Below the pieces are notes generated by a model. The model ran no database searches. It was not told the DNA's origin and saw nothing but the letters and a program-made list of their open reading frames with translations. Source: Anseranas semipalmata (taxonomy: Eukaryota; Chordata; Aves; Anseriformes; Anseranatidae). Taken from it: a stretch of 64,000 nucleotides of DNA. Position numbers and translations under genes: made by a program. The stretch lies in contig VXAA01005245.1 in NCBI GenBank assembly GCA_013399115.1, positions 357,241-421,240 on the forward strand, read 5' to 3'. Shown one piece after another: positions 23,484-36,983 of the stretch; positions within the stretch are counted from its first letter, which is position 1, and every line of letters starts with the position of its first letter.

Positions 23484-25896
23484 AAAGAGGCTGTAATGTC
23501 TGACATCATATCCGATTTTATCCCCCACACAAAGAGAATAGTAATTGTGTTTACAGTAGAATTCTTACTAAAATCACCACCCTCTGCTGCTCAGCATGCT
23601 TATAGTTTTGTCTTTGCTTATGAAGAAAACAAGCCTATTTGTCAAATATAGAAAAGGAATATGAATCTTTTTTTTATGGGCAGATATTAAAAAAATCTTA
23701 ACAACCCTTCACACACCCTTCACACTTTCACATACCCAAGTATAACGTTATTCAGATGAGAGGTTATCATCAAAATTTCACAAAATTACACGTATCATCA
23801 GAAATATTACAAAAGTTGAAAGGAATAAACACCAAAATATTTTTTGAAAGAGAGAGAGAGAGAAAGAGATGACATCCCATATAACTGCCTGTATTATCAC
23901 TGCCTGCATTATCTCCTCCATGGAATCACAGACAGTAAGGCTAGACGGAACTTCAGAATGTTATCTAATGCTATTTCTCCCCCAAAGCTTTATCAAAATT
24001 ATCCCCAAAAGGCATATGTCAAAACTTTTCTTAAAAGCATTCAGATAGAAATCTTTTGAACAGAGGTTTCAGAACTTCTCTATAAAAAGTTTTCCAAAGT
24101 TTGACTTTGGTTATTTGCTTCTTTAGTCTTTACTCATCTTCTCAGCAAAACCTTATGAATATCAGTTTGGCACATTTTGTGAGTTCCTCAGATGCAACAC
24201 AAGCTGCTCACAGTATTGGTTGTATTGGTTGTCCCTTGCAAATTGACCTTCATGCTAATACCTGATTCAGAGGAAAAATCTTAATGTGGAAAGAGAACTT
24301 TTAGCAAATACAAAGCTGTTGTTTGATAGTTGCTCCTAATAGTTCTTTATGTCTGTTGAAATGGATAAGGAAATGGGGCAGAAAATGTTGAAGGAATCCT
24401 GTCTTGTCAACATATAATAAGAGGATACTCTATGTATGCTATGTGTATATGATGCCATTCACTGAAATAATCATACATTATTCATGAAGTGTCGATAAGT
24501 GCACTCTAAAATAAATTAATGTTGAATTCCTTTTCACTCTGATTTGTTTTAATTAAGCCTGTAATCTACATGTTTCTCAGTTTTAAGTAGTTTCATTCTT
24601 TCCTTTAAAAATTATTACAGTGAGCCACTAAATTTTAATCATACAAAGGCTTCCCTTGTGGGATTTAAAATAAAAATCTTTGTCTTTAATTCCACATATT
24701 TTATGAAGCATGAGGATGCCTGTGTAATGGACTTATCAAAGTTGTCATTATTCTTCATATTGAGATTTGGTTGTTGGTGGTGGTGTTTGTTTTTGTCTGT
24801 TGTTCATCATTCATTAATGATACAAACAGGCTTGTCTTTTGACTGTTGAATTCCTTTTTCATAGCTTATAATTTATGAACATGGCCTTCTGTGATAAAGC
24901 CCCATCAAAGCCATCATTATTCTACATTTATCTTCTTTGAACTGTTTCATCTGTTAAAATGTTTAAACTCTTTTTCTATCTGTCTAGAGTCTTATTATAC
25001 ATCATCTCTTCTTTTCTGGCAGGCTTGCTTAATCTCTACCCCAGTGTTTTTGGACACTCCCAAAAGAAGAAAAAACAGCTGTTCAAATACTTTTAGAAGT
25101 TTTAAATCAAAAGTCATACTATCTCTCCTTTCTTTTTGCAAGAGGGTTTAAATGGATGTTATTTAGCACATAATGCATTAATCTTCAAACTTTGTGATTT
25201 TTCTACATTACTAACATATGCCAGCTCTCTTTCCAATGGCTGGTGGCACTACCTCATCATACGGAATGTTCTGAAAGAAACCACTGTGTGCTTACCTTTA
25301 TTTCTGCATTCATCATCCATAATGTAATGTTCCATACACTTAACTTTTTCACTCTCTAACTTACTGGGTTGAGAGATAAACAATTGCCTTTCTAAAAACT
25401 CATTTTCATTTATCTGCCTTGATTTAACTCTCTAGTCTATTTATTATGTGGGGATGAGAGGACAGTCACTTAGGAAAAAAAAAAGGAACAAATGAACTGA
25501 AAAAGAGATATAAAAATCTGTTATATATATTATTTATTTATTTATTATTTAACCTATAATTAGGTTCATGAAGGTCAAGGTAATAAGTTTTCTCTTTATC
25601 CATATCAGTCTGTGCAGGCAACTTTCCTGAAATCCTCCCTAATGTTGAGGTTTCAACAGTTCTGGTAAGATATGTCAGTATATAAAAAGCACATGCATTT
25701 TGGGACATCCTTAAATGTAAAGCAAGGATTTTAAGTATTGAATCAGTTATGTACCAAACTCCCACAATGTAGGTTTAAATAGACTAGTTGATTCTGAAGA
25801 GGAAAGTTGATGAAATAACAGGCCTTATTTCCATTCCAAGTAATCTGACTTTAAAGAGAAGGTTGCCCTTTTATTCTATGTAAGGTTCAAAAAACA
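23484..25896. other. Unique non-coding stretch holding one old LINE remnant
   Basis: Apart from the CR1/L2-type remnant near 23.9-24.1 kb, I see only AT-rich unique DNA and short open frames (under 90 codons). No splice-bounded exon candidate stands out. Confidence 0.55.
23922..24103 (-). mobile_element. Old CR1/L2-type LINE 3' remnant
   Basis: On the plus strand the segment begins 'ggaatcacagacagtaaggc', continues 'gacggaacttcagaatgtta' and 'tctaatgctatttctccccc', and later has 'aaaacttttcttaaaagcat' and 'aggtttcagaacttctctat'. This order (aatcatagaat... ggaacct... catctagtccaaccccc... tttcttaaaa... gattccacaacttctctagg... gttttcc) is the reverse complement of the 3' part of old amniote CR1 copies. 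Divergence is high and the ends are approximate. Confidence 0.55.
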
Positions 25897-26050
25897 TGGT
25901 GGCGGGTTGGCCCCAGCTGACAGCCAAACACAGACCCAGCCACTTGCCATTCCTCTCTCCTGTGGGGTGGGGAGAAAACAGAAGGCAAGAAGACTTGTAG
26001 GAAAGAATGATGGCTTAACAGGGAAAGCAAAAGCTGTACCTGCCAAGTGG
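25897..26050 (-). mobile_element. Avian ERVL-like solo LTR fragment
   Basis: The left end, tggtggcgggttggccccag, followed by 'ctgacagccaaacacagacc', matches the terminal part of avian ERVL-type LTRs (plus-strand view ggtgggttgaccc...). The match continues through a 'gacttgtagg...' region to 'cagggaaagcaaaagct'. The rest of the LTR, including the U3 start expected to the right, is missing or unrecognisable. LTR sense is taken as minus because this end corresponds to the 3' terminus. No retroviral coding sequence is attached. Confidence 0.65.
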
Positions 26051-29000
26051 TAGTTCAGTTTTACCAAGAGAAAAGAAAATTCAAACTGGAAAGAAAAATA
26101 TGTTATATGCATTGCTTGTTCTAGAACTACATGCACTGCTGAAACTCCTGTTCATTATTACGGCTAGTTCTGTGAAAATATTTGCATGTCATATTACAAC
26201 AATATTGCAAATTATAGATGTATATATATTTTTACAGATTTACAGATACAGATGTCTTTGGATGCCAACATGTCTTCAATGGGCAGGTTCATACTTGGAC
26301 GTTGGTATGATCATGAGTGTTCAGTCCTATTCTGCTGCTTTCTGTTTTATAAAACTTGTACTTTAGTACAGTCACGACACTGAAATATTATACACGATTT
26401 ATCTTTGTGCTCTCATTTAAACAGGCCTCATGTTGCACGTAGTGATAGCCAGTTAGGTAGACTGGCAGCAAAACATCTGGCTTAGGAACTGCAGGAGAAG
26501 CCCAGAGAGAAGAGTATGGATCATAGACCACACTAGGATTTCAACACTTTGCTCACCCAAGCCTCCCACAGCAGATTACTCTTCAACAAGTAGCATACAG
26601 AGACTGTAGAAATTATACAGCTTTTTCTACCTAACATCAATGCAGGTAACATTTCCTTTTTATTTAAAAAAAAAAAAAAAAAGTTGATGAACGATGCCAG
26701 CGATGAGTCAGCTGGCATCAAGATCTAACCATTCATGGATTTTCCAGCAGATGTCCCTGATGAGCAATTTCTCTAATGAAACATCCTTTGGGGCTTGCCA
26801 GAAATACTTTACTTAAACTTAAAGAGTTTATTATTGACTTTTGCCCCGGTTTCTCCATACTCCAGTTTATGAACTTGATGGTGTTTTTTTTTCATTTGCT
26901 TGTTTGTTTTGCTAGATCTTCACAATGCCTCTCCTAAATTATTTGCTGTATAGTTACTTTCCTCAGATAAGCAATTTTCTTTGCTAGTTATTTATTACTT
27001 ATTAAGGTTTTGCTGCATTTTAATTTAGAACATTTAACTCCCAGTTCCTATATCTTAAAGGAGCAGTAGTAGTTACATACTGCATTTCTTTAAATGGTCA
27101 GTTTCTTTTTGAGTGCCTGTAAGCTATGAAACAGAATGCTAGGATACAATCGCTTATCTATCACAAATGTCCAACCTTAGTTTTCATTCTCTATATTTCA
27201 GATTCAAATTTACATTTCCTATTTTCAAAGAGATATGAGAATGGTAATGTTTTTGCCTAATTTTAAGCTGTAGCAAGTTTTCAAAGTCTCACTTTCAGGA
27301 TATAAAATGTCTTCTTTCCTATTCCTTTTGGTACCTAGGATTAATACTGAGAATACAAACCCCATCTCAATCTTTTTGTCACAACAAGTTTGACAGTTGC
27401 AAGAAACTGCAGCCTTGGTAGCTTCACTCATCTTCCTTTAAAATTTGGAATGAGCAGGGGCAAGTATAATCTTTACACCTAACGGTAATTTATATTTTCA
27501 ATGATTAAAAAATTAATCCAAAGATTACATAATATATCAATAATGGTTTATTGAGACACATTTCCCTGTTTGTCCTCTATAACAGTTAGAGATAGCAAAT
27601 CCTGTCCTCTATTCCTATTTATTTTATTTTAAAAAATAGTGAGATAAAATCATAAAATTATTGGTAAGATTTTATTTTCATTTATGTCTAGTTGTTTTGG
27701 ACTCTCAACTAATATCAATACTATCACTGACAAAAAATGATCCAGATTTTCAGATGGTGCTACAAATAATGTCATCTGAGAATTTGGGCCATTGGTTTTG
27801 TTTTTATGTAGAGGTGATTTATAGATACATAGGAAATCCAGATCCCCTAATATCTATGTCCAAATAGCAGTATTGAAATTTCACTATTCAGTTAATAAAG
27901 AATGACCCACTCCCAGCAAGCAACCCGTTGACTAATTACTGATAAAAAATCCAGTTTGGTTTTAGGTAACAGAAGTGTTGAAAGAGCAAGTTATTTTTGC
28001 CAGGGCTGCCTGGGAATGAAAATAATTTTAAACATCAGTCAGGAATCAGATGCTTATTGATTAATGCTGAAGATACTGTAACCTTGAAGATTAAAATAAG
28101 ATATCTTGCTGAACACAATTGCATATTTTTTAATACAAAAAACATTTTTCAGAAGGCATTTTTGACAAAGTATCATCACAGAGGTTAATTATAATATGTA
28201 AGGTCCAGAAACTCAGATTAAGTAGAAAGTTGGCTCTGAAAGTTACAGTCAAAGAGTAAGAAAATATATAGCAGTATGAGTATTTGAAATGGATGGTATG
28301 TCAGAGAATGTGAGTAGGAGAGACAAAGAACACTATGATGACAGTATATGCCATGAATTTGGAAAAGCTTTCATGTTAATTTCATTATTGAGAAAGTAAA
28401 AGAGATTTTGATAAGTAGTTCAAACATTAGTGGGTATGTCTCTTCACTGCTTCTGTTGCCCACTGCTGAAGAACTCCTAAATAAAAGGAAATTTTATGAC
28501 AGTATGAAAGAAATTTTGTGAAAGCTGATCTAAAATACTATTTTGGCAACATTTCTTTCCTCAGTGGATGTGTGCAGAAATGTCTGGTTTTGGTAACTGA
28601 TTTACATCTCCCAACACTGTGTCAATTCTATACTCTGGATAGAAAGTTTGGCCAGGTTTCCTGATCCCCTAGACTTTGTGCTGTAGTGTTTCTATAGCTG
28701 ACCTCTATCAGAGCTGACAGGAGAGGGAACCCTAAAAGCAGTTCATGCAAATCACACTATGATCTTTCTTTTTTTGTAATTCAGTTTCAATAGCTCTGCA
28801 AACTGATTTTTTTTTTTTTTAATTTGCATAGCTATGTGCCTAGGCATCTTGGGCCCTTGATCAATTAGGAGTTTGAATTTTATCAGTTACTAATTCTTCA
28901 ATGAAAGCAGAGAAGAGGATTTAAATATTGCAGCTTTTTTTTTTTTTTTTTTACTCTCCAAAAAGTACAAGATGCTAGTTGGAAGAACCATATTCAAATA

Positions 29001-29124
29001 AGAATTCATTGCTAGGACCCTGAGTAATAAATTATAGCAATTATAAATTGCTAAATTACGAATACACATTTCAACTATCTGATATTGCTAAAATCTGAAG
29101 TTCAAATCGCTGATTATATCCTAG

Positions 29125-29185
29125 TTAGAAGAGATCTGGAGAGGGAAAGAAATGATGTGCAGAGGGAAAGCTTCATGAACCGAAG
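29125..29185 (+). other. Weak candidate internal exon (61 nt)
   Basis: Bounded by a mediocre acceptor (tatatcctag) and a good donor (cgaag|gtaagttt). One frame is open and reads as charged residues (RRDLERERNDVQRE...). It needs one nucleotide from an upstream exon and leaves two. The polypyrimidine tract is poor, and a 61-nt open frame is common by chance. No protein is recognised. Confidence 0.1.
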
Positions 29186-29937
29186 GTAAGTTTCTATAGC
29201 CAGTCAGCCTATAGAGATACACTGATTAATTAAGTAGTTCCCCAGCCGTCTACATTAGACAACCTTAATTACTCCTTTCTAAGTCACCAATATCAAGTGT
29301 CTCTGGCATCAGATTTCAGAGAATCAAAGAGCTGCAGTGGAATCAAGTATAAAATGAAGTATGGTCTTCTTATGACCACCATATTATACTGGAAGATCTA
29401 GGCATTTCAAGTCAGGTTTTAAAGGTAAAGATGATTATGTGTCACACCAACTGGAAGAAAGAACAACATATGAATGACAAGTAGTATCTTCTAGTTAAAG
29501 TACAGCTACTCAATTCCTGAGAAGGATTATCATGAAGAATGGAAATTTGAAAAAATTGAGTTATCACATATACACCTTTATTATTACTGGCAACCCCATT
29601 AACTCATACATTTACCAAGTTCTGTCAGAATTAGTGGGAACATTTTTTGTATTTTGAGGCCATTCAGGAACCTCACCTCCTGATAGCGAGAAAGCCTCTT
29701 CTGGTTTTGAGTCTATATATAGTCATGGCCTATTTTTCTTACATCAAGTTAATCTTCAGTTAACTTCAGTAGATTTAACCCTGTTAGGTATCTTTTATGT
29801 TTATAGAGAAAATCATTTCTCTAGTTGGGTTGATTTTGTTAAGAATAATTCAAGGCAACTTAGATTCCTTATTTCATAAGCTCTTTAATTAAAAATATGC
29901 ATCAGAAGATTTAAAGCTTCATGATTTTTCTTTTTAG

Positions 29938-30080
29938 TTTAGTTTTCAAAACTGAAACAAAATGTCTACTTGATAATAGAAGGCTCTTCAGGATGTCTGA
30001 CTATTATAAAAAAACCATGATAAATTGGAAGTTGAGACGAGACAAATTCAGATCAGAAATAAAGTGTATACATCATAAAG
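29938..30080 (+). other. Weak candidate internal exon (143 nt)
   Basis: A pyrimidine-rich acceptor (gatttttctttttag) and a good donor (ataaag|gtaagcaa) enclose an open frame that reads through from 29,921 to 30,139. The product is basic and hydrophilic (for example NWKLRRDKFRSEIKC). Its GC is as low as the surroundings, which argues against coding. It may be a chance segment or a non-coding RNA exon. Confidence 0.15.
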
Positions 30081-30148
30081 GTAAGCAAAATAAAGCATCT
30101 GGGTATTCTAACAAGTCTGAGACAGATAAGAGGTTTTAAAACAAAAAA

Positions 30149-30166
30149 TATATATATATATATATA
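30149..30166. repeat. (TA)n microsatellite
   Basis: About nine ta units after an A-rich run. A second short tatatata stretch lies near 30,201-30,209. Confidence 0.85.
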
Positions 30167-33100
30167 AATTTGCAATGTGTACTATGAACAGATGCACACA
30201 TATATATATACCTTCACTCAAACACAAATTAACTCAAAGTCTGTCACCATTGTAATACATACAATGAGACAAAATGATGAGGATTGTCCCATCAGATTTA
30301 TAATCTGTAAACCTATGAAAATTAAAATATTATATTAGTTTATATGAGTTATATGAAAATTAATTATTATAAAAGAACTGGAAATAAGACTGTATTAAGT
30401 ATGAATGACAAAGAATAAAAAGAGTAAAAGAAGAGTCAGAATACAATATTAAATAGAAAGCAGATTTAGCCACTCCAACCAGCTAATTGATGCATAGGAG
30501 ATTATGTAGCTCTGGAGGTTTCAAATGAAGAAATTCACAGATTGTTTTTCATGTGTCTTTTTTATTCTTGTGCACTTTAGAAAACCAAAATCATTACAGA
30601 TTTACTACTTTGAGTTGGCACAGCTGGAAGGTTCTAAACCATAAAAATCCTTAGTAAAGATCATCAAATGATATGTGGGAGTGGAAAGGAAAAACAGTTG
30701 GGGGAAAAAAGAAATACCTTGTAAAATGATAAGTTAAAATATTTACCAGAAGAAGAAAAATCTTTTTCCTTTCCTTGAGTAGTTTTTAAGAGTACAATTC
30801 TGTTGAAGAAATTTGCTTGAGAGATATAAATAATAAGGGAATTAGTCTAAATTTCTATCATACAACAGGAGTCAAGAAAGTAGAATATATTTTTCTTTAA
30901 CAAGCTAGAATTTGTATTTACCATTTATTCTTGAGAAACATAACCAAATGAAAACCACTCACAAAAGAAGAGCAGTGTATTGTGGATCTACGTGCAAATT
31001 AAGAAAGTATGTACATGGATGCAAACAACCCACCATGGTAATAGAGAGTAATTTTACAGATTCTATTCTTTTGACATAACCTGGTGCTACATCCATGTTT
31101 TTCACCAGTCCTTTACCTTTGCTATATCTATATATTTCAAATCAAGCTAAATTCTTCTGAAGCTGGGTATGTAAGGTGATATTGGTTAGATTAAATTTAG
31201 ATATCTGTAGTATAGACAGTCACACCATAGCAAGTCAGCCAGACTTCCTTGTTAGTCCTTTGAGAACTAGTCAATATAGTTGGTGGATGTCAGTGTAATT
31301 CAGTTAACTCAAAGTATGTATTTATGTTTACAGGTGCACAGTTAAGAACAGCCAGAAGTTGTGTTTAGTCACAAAATAATCAGTTCAAATGTTAATCAAT
31401 AATTAATTTGTCATAGTAATCTAAAGACTTTATTGGCTCAAGTACAGACTATTGAGTGCTCATAGTTTCTATCTAATACTTTACGCACACAAAAAAAAAA
31501 AAAAAAAACCAAAAAACAGACCTTTTCCTGTGCAAGCAGAAACTGCAGCTCAACTGCAACAATTCCATTATGAAATCTAGAAATGGAATGAAATTTAAAA
31601 GTGTAGTAATGACTTTACCATGCTTTATTTGTGAAATTCCTTATAACATTGTTTATATTTTATCCCTGTCTGTGGAGTTGTATTTTGTGCAAAAGGACTG
31701 ATATGTACACTTTTAAAGTCAGGACAGTGTTAATGACAGAAGAATTCACAATGCTACAAAGAATTCTGTGCATGCTAGATTTATCTTATCTCAAACACAG
31801 GCAGCTATGGTGAAGAAAATGACAGAAAGCATGACTACATCAAGGAAGGTGCAAATATGTATTAACTTCCATTTACTGCACTAAATTCACTAGTTCTGAC
31901 AGAAATTACATAGCCACACAGAAATATACCATTTAACCCCTTTGCTTTTCTTAAAAAAATAGCATTATATCCAGAAGAAGCTAAAAAAGATCTATGAATC
32001 TTAAAGTAGATGTGAAATCTTCTGTATACATTACACCATTGTGGTATACATATGAATATGAGAATAATCTTTAACTGACTGGAAAACATGTAAATTACTA
32101 CAATAGTAAATGAGACAAATTAAGAAAATTAAGGAAACCCAATAGTTCTTCAGTCTGCAATAAATAATTTCCACCGATAAATGAATAAAACATAAATAAA
32201 TACAACATTATGGTAGTCTGCATCATTCCCAGAGCCAGAAGAGGTACTAGAGAAAGAAAAGAAGCAGGTTCTTTCTTTCTGTCCCTAACCTTTCTACCAC
32301 AGGAACAAAAATGTAGGAAATTGAAATAACTTAATAGACTGAAAACCATCTATGAGAAGAAAGAACAGAACAGAACAGAAAGAAAAAAAAGAAAGAAATG
32401 AAATTAAATATTATGAATTAAAAAGCCTATCTTAACCACACATCCAATATTAATTAAAATGTATTTGATTAGACGGAGAAATCCCGAAACACAGAAAACC
32501 CCAACTGGCTTGATACTTCACTTTTGCAGAAAAAGCATATTGGTCAAAGTGACTGTTCATCCCATTACTCTTAAAAATGTTCTTACAAGAAATGAGAGTT
32601 AGTATACATACAACAAGGGAAGTCATTTTAATTCTAAAACTCACAGGGGGATTGCTATACAGCACTCAAGAAATGAACATTCCTTTGATACCTTCTCACT
32701 GGAGATACAGCACCAGCTTTCAAGATCTTGCCGAAATACCCAGTTTATCAGGAGACAAATTAGCTGAAGTAGAATAGCCAAACTATTTTCACCTGATACA
32801 TTCTAAATACTTACTGCTTGTTATATTTAATCAGAACTCATTCACTAATTTAGTCACTTAGCAAAAGTCCCTCAATTATCAGGAGCAGCCAACAGAATAT
32901 AGTTTGTCACTAATGGTTCTGCTTACAACCCCTAGTCAGTCAGTTCAAGATCTCAGCTTTGTATCTGCATCTTTAGATGAAATTGTAATCTAAGTCTTTA
33001 AGCTCCAATTAATGTCTGGAAAGCTCTGGACATTAATCATGTCTGGAAATGGGACTCAGGGATCTAAGTTTCTGGGATACTTGAATATGACCTGTCTTTT

Positions 33101-35091
33101 TGGCTGGTACCACTGTGTAGTATCTGAAAAACTAGATGAATGAAGGAAGCAGAGTCTGTGAGGGAGTTTGATGAGAATATGCTAAAAGGATCTTCTGGAT
33201 TTTGAGCCCAATGAAAGCCTGAAAAGGTAAAACACCGTGAAATCTGGAAATGAATTAGTAATAAAGTATCCGTAGCACCTGAGACAATCTGACTATCACA
33301 GCCTGACATTACCTGTAAGGAGGAATCAAGGTGGACAGCCTAGAAGATAACTAGATTTATTTTGGACAGACATGATCATGGAAGCTGTTCATTACTATTT
33401 GGGTATAAGCATGGTGACACTTCCCTTGACAGCCTTTTACAGAACATACTGAAAATACATTTATATGTAGATTTGAAAATGATGGAGACACTTTTTGCCC
33501 TTCATTTCAATGTTTATTTACAGTAATGATCATCCCTTTGCCTATCTGACCTGCCTTTTGATACAGTAGGACGTTAAGAAAAAGTTTGCTAATACAAAAT
33601 GGAGAAAAGAGAACTCACTTAAAGAATTCCATTAATCACTGTCTGGTATTCTGAGATGAGCAAGTCATTATTTCGAAGCACGAAGTCATTATTGCATTAT
33701 CCTTTCATGAAAAAAAAAAAAAGAAAAAAAGAAAGAAAAAGAGAGATAGAAAGGGCATTAAAATCTGGGAGAAAAAAATATTTGAAGTCCAATATAACTA
33801 GTTTCTGATATCTGACCTAAGGTACTTCGCTGAAAACATTGCATTCTGGATTGATTTCACTATTTATCTGGTTGGTTAAGACCCTTTGTTGTGAATTATG
33901 CAAATGTATATTGCAATACATGATACTTCTGCTACTCAGAAATGTTTTGTGGTTTGGCCCCATTATATCAGGATATGGGATCTAATTTCCTTTTGCAGTC
34001 ATGGAGTGAGTTCCTTGGTCTCAGTCATAAATAGTATTTTTTCTTTTTTTTGCTCCACTTACTAAATCAGCTTGAAATCCTAACATGATTCCCGCTGAAT
34101 CATGAACAGTTTATACTTGAATCCTGTTTTTTACACCATGGAGGGTTCCTCATAAATGTAAGTGAATCTAAACAGGGATTATAATAAATCATGGATACAT
34201 GAAGCACTTTGAAAATTTAAAAGGATTGTATGGGTTGTAAATTAAATGTTTATTAGCAGTGCTAGCTGCCAAGATTCTGTATAACTCACTTATATACATG
34301 AATTGTAGTTGCATAAACTGGCTGCATTAACTCTCAAGGACTTTCTTAAAAATTCAAGGTTGTATGAACTAACCTACAGAATAACTGCTTGTCCAGACTT
34401 GATAACAGACACTAACAGAGCAAAAATGGCAGTTTGATTCAGAGACAAATACAAGTCAGTCTTAGATGTCTGGCTTCCATTTTTCTGAGATGAGGTAGCT
34501 GTCTTGAAAAAGCTTCAGTGGTGAACATCCTGTCAGTTTAAAAGGTCAGACTTCACAAGGTATCAGCAAAAATGATGCTATACTGACCATTGGAAGAAAG
34601 TTGAATGATTTTATTAACTTCCCTCATCTGTTATGCATTTACTCTGCTGTCCATCCTCAGCAATTAGGAGGCTTGTGGAAAAGAATAAAAGATGTGCTGA
34701 ATGAGTGAACAGATTTCAGGTATGATGTATGGCATTACGTTTGAAGATAGAGGGGTATAGAAAAGCTTGGAGGGCAAATAATTCAGGGTGATGTGACCTT
34801 AAAAACATTATTAGCTTTAACAAACAAATAATATATCATAAAATATATTTTACATCTAATATTTTATTTATGCTACAACAGCTAAGAAGCTGTTATATGG
34901 CAATATGTAGCAAATTAATCTTAAAGTTGCAATGTAGTTCCATTAAAACCCTTTTTATATTTCTGAAAAATACACATAAAAGCACATTGCATTCACACAG
35001 AAATAATATCAATCAAGGACTGCCTACCTAGCCATTAGTGCAAAAGAATTTCCTGGTTATTGTCTATGAATGATTTTTGCTTCTACATACA

Positions 35092-35307
35092 TGGTGTGTT
35101 GGCCCAGGTTAGCAAGTGTCCCCTCAGCTGTTTGCTCGCTTCCTGCCCAGCAGGATGGGAAAGAAAATCGGAGGGAGTGAGAAAACTTGTGGGTCAAAAT
35201 AAAGACTGGGAAATCACTCACTAAATAGGTTGCATCCTGACGTCCTCCTACAGAAGCCATCCCTGCAGCCCCCTGCTACCAAAACTTTGCCATTTACACC
35301 CAATACA
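35092..35307 (-). mobile_element. Avian ERVL-like solo LTR, internally deleted (216 bp)
   Basis: The plus strand begins tggtgtgttggcccaggtta, like the known LTR end ggtgggttgaccc, and ends tttgccatttacacccaata followed by ca. The complement, TGTATTGGGTG..., is the LTR start, and the bases before it ('gccatccctgcagccccctg', 'ctaccaaaactttgcca') match the U3 beginning of the same family. Between lie the 'gagaaaacttgtgggtca' and 'gggaaatcactcacta' blocks. Full LTRs of this type are several hundred bases longer, so the middle is deleted. No clear target-site duplication is visible. Sense is minus. Confidence 0.75.
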
Positions 35308-36946
35308 ATGTATTACAACATCAGTAGACAGATGAAATATTTCAGTGCTAAAAGCAGAGACCACCTCTATACATAATGGTTACATGAATTCCTATTAAAA
35401 ATGTACACATGCGTGTTGTCTGACTACAAACAAACAAACAGAAAACCCATAAACTGCATACCCAACAAATCAGTAAAAAAATTATAAAATATTTGCTACA
35501 AAAATGTTTATGTAACATTAAAGAAAAATGGATCATTTCCACAGCACTATGTTTTTGTTCCTTGAAGGTCAATGCAAATCGAAGACTGTAGTATATAGCT
35601 ATATATGAGTAGCTTAGAGTAAAATCACTCCTAAGAAAATGAGATTAAACAACTCCACGATATCAGCATGCATTATCTAGTCAATGACCAGAGAGCTATT
35701 TTACTAGTTGTTCATAACTGCAATATGAAGAATGTTTCTTGGGCTATAACACTGCCATATGACAAAAAGGTTCAGCTCTCTATGAACGACTTCTCTCTGT
35801 ATTAGTCTTCCATTATTAAAATGAGATGTTAATACTTTCTTCTCTGACATCTGCATTGTGAAGATAAATATGTGCTCATGATAGAAGCCATGTAGCCACT
35901 CAAAGAGGCCGTTGTAAGTGCTGGCCTGGTGATTGTTGAAGGTTTCAGACTAATCTCTCAGCAAGAGTGAAGTTAGACAAGTTTTCAAACTGGTAATTTG
36001 ACAAAATGAATATATTAGCATCACAAACATTTTTATTGTAAGCAATGAAGGAATATTAAATTTCATGAAAGCTTTTGGAAGCACATAAGCAATGTAGTGA
36101 TTTTCTGATGCAAACTAGAACCATTTATTTCCTGAGATATTTTACTTAAGATTTTTGGAAAAGTAGTTGCATTTAGACTTTAGATTTTGTTTTCAAAAGA
36201 CTTATCCATGTATCCATGCTGAATTCTGTTTTCTGTGATAATTTGAAGCAACTGGATACTCCCTAAAGTTAGTTGGTTGGTTTTCTTTTTGTCTTTTCTT
36301 TTTGACTCTACTGGTAGGAATATCACTGGCATTCAGACCATCAGAGTATCTTCACTTTAAAAGAATCAGTGGGCCACTGATTGTAGTTTATTTATGTTTT
36401 TAACTTCTTCTTCACAGAAAAAAAAAAAATCTTCTGCCATAAAAACCCCAGATAATCATGCAATCCCTTTATGTATATGATGAATGTTGTCTCACATTTA
36501 GTAAGAAACAGCTACTTCAAAGCCGTAGTGTGTATGGAGTTGATTACAGTGAAGAGATGATACGACTACAGGATTTAGAAAACATTCTTTTGTGTTTTTC
36601 TTTTTCTTTCATCCTTAGTGATTGATGAGAGGCATGGAAAGCTTATTGGGACTGCTGAGGTTCTTGAACATTCACAGGAGAAATAACATAAATCATAGGA
36701 ACAAATACTCAGCTATTAAAAAAAAAAAAAAGAATCCTCAAACAGTCCCATAGTATTGAAGAACAGAGTGAACTTAGTAGAAAATGTTCATGTTAACGTT
36801 GATGCTAGCTGTCAGGTTACTTGAACAGAGCAAGAAAATTTTGCTGCCACCTAAGAGATGTACATTTAGGTCTAAAATGGAATTTCCTTTTTTTTTTTTT
36901 TTTTTTTTTTTTTGTTTTGGGTTAGAATGATCTTTTTGGTGGTTGT
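35308..36946. other. Unique AT-rich non-coding stretch
   Basis: No gene is recognised. Minor open frames of under 80 codons only. It ends in a T26 tract (36,888-36,913) and a short G/T-rich stretch just before the assembly gap. Confidence 0.6.
36888..36913. repeat. T26 homopolymer
   Basis: The longest homopolymer in the window, 33 bases before the N gap. It probably caused the sequencing or assembly failure. Confidence 0.9.
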
Positions 36947-36983
36947 NNNNNNNNNNNNNNNNNNNNNNNNNNNNNNNNNNNNN
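36947..36983. other. Assembly gap (37 N)
   Basis: Undetermined bases. Sequence on both sides is AT-rich and unique, so true gap length and content are unknown. Confidence 1.

Larger units (their letters stand above)
26051..35091. other. Unique AT-rich non-coding stretch with two weak exon-like segments
   Basis: No gene is recognised. T or A homopolymers occur near 26,666-26,682, 28,808-28,820, 28,936-28,952 and 31,491-31,508, and an A/G-rich tract near 33,710-33,760. Two weak splice-bounded segments (29,125-29,185 and 29,938-30,080) are listed separately. Open frames are otherwise under about 85 codons. Confidence 0.55.
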
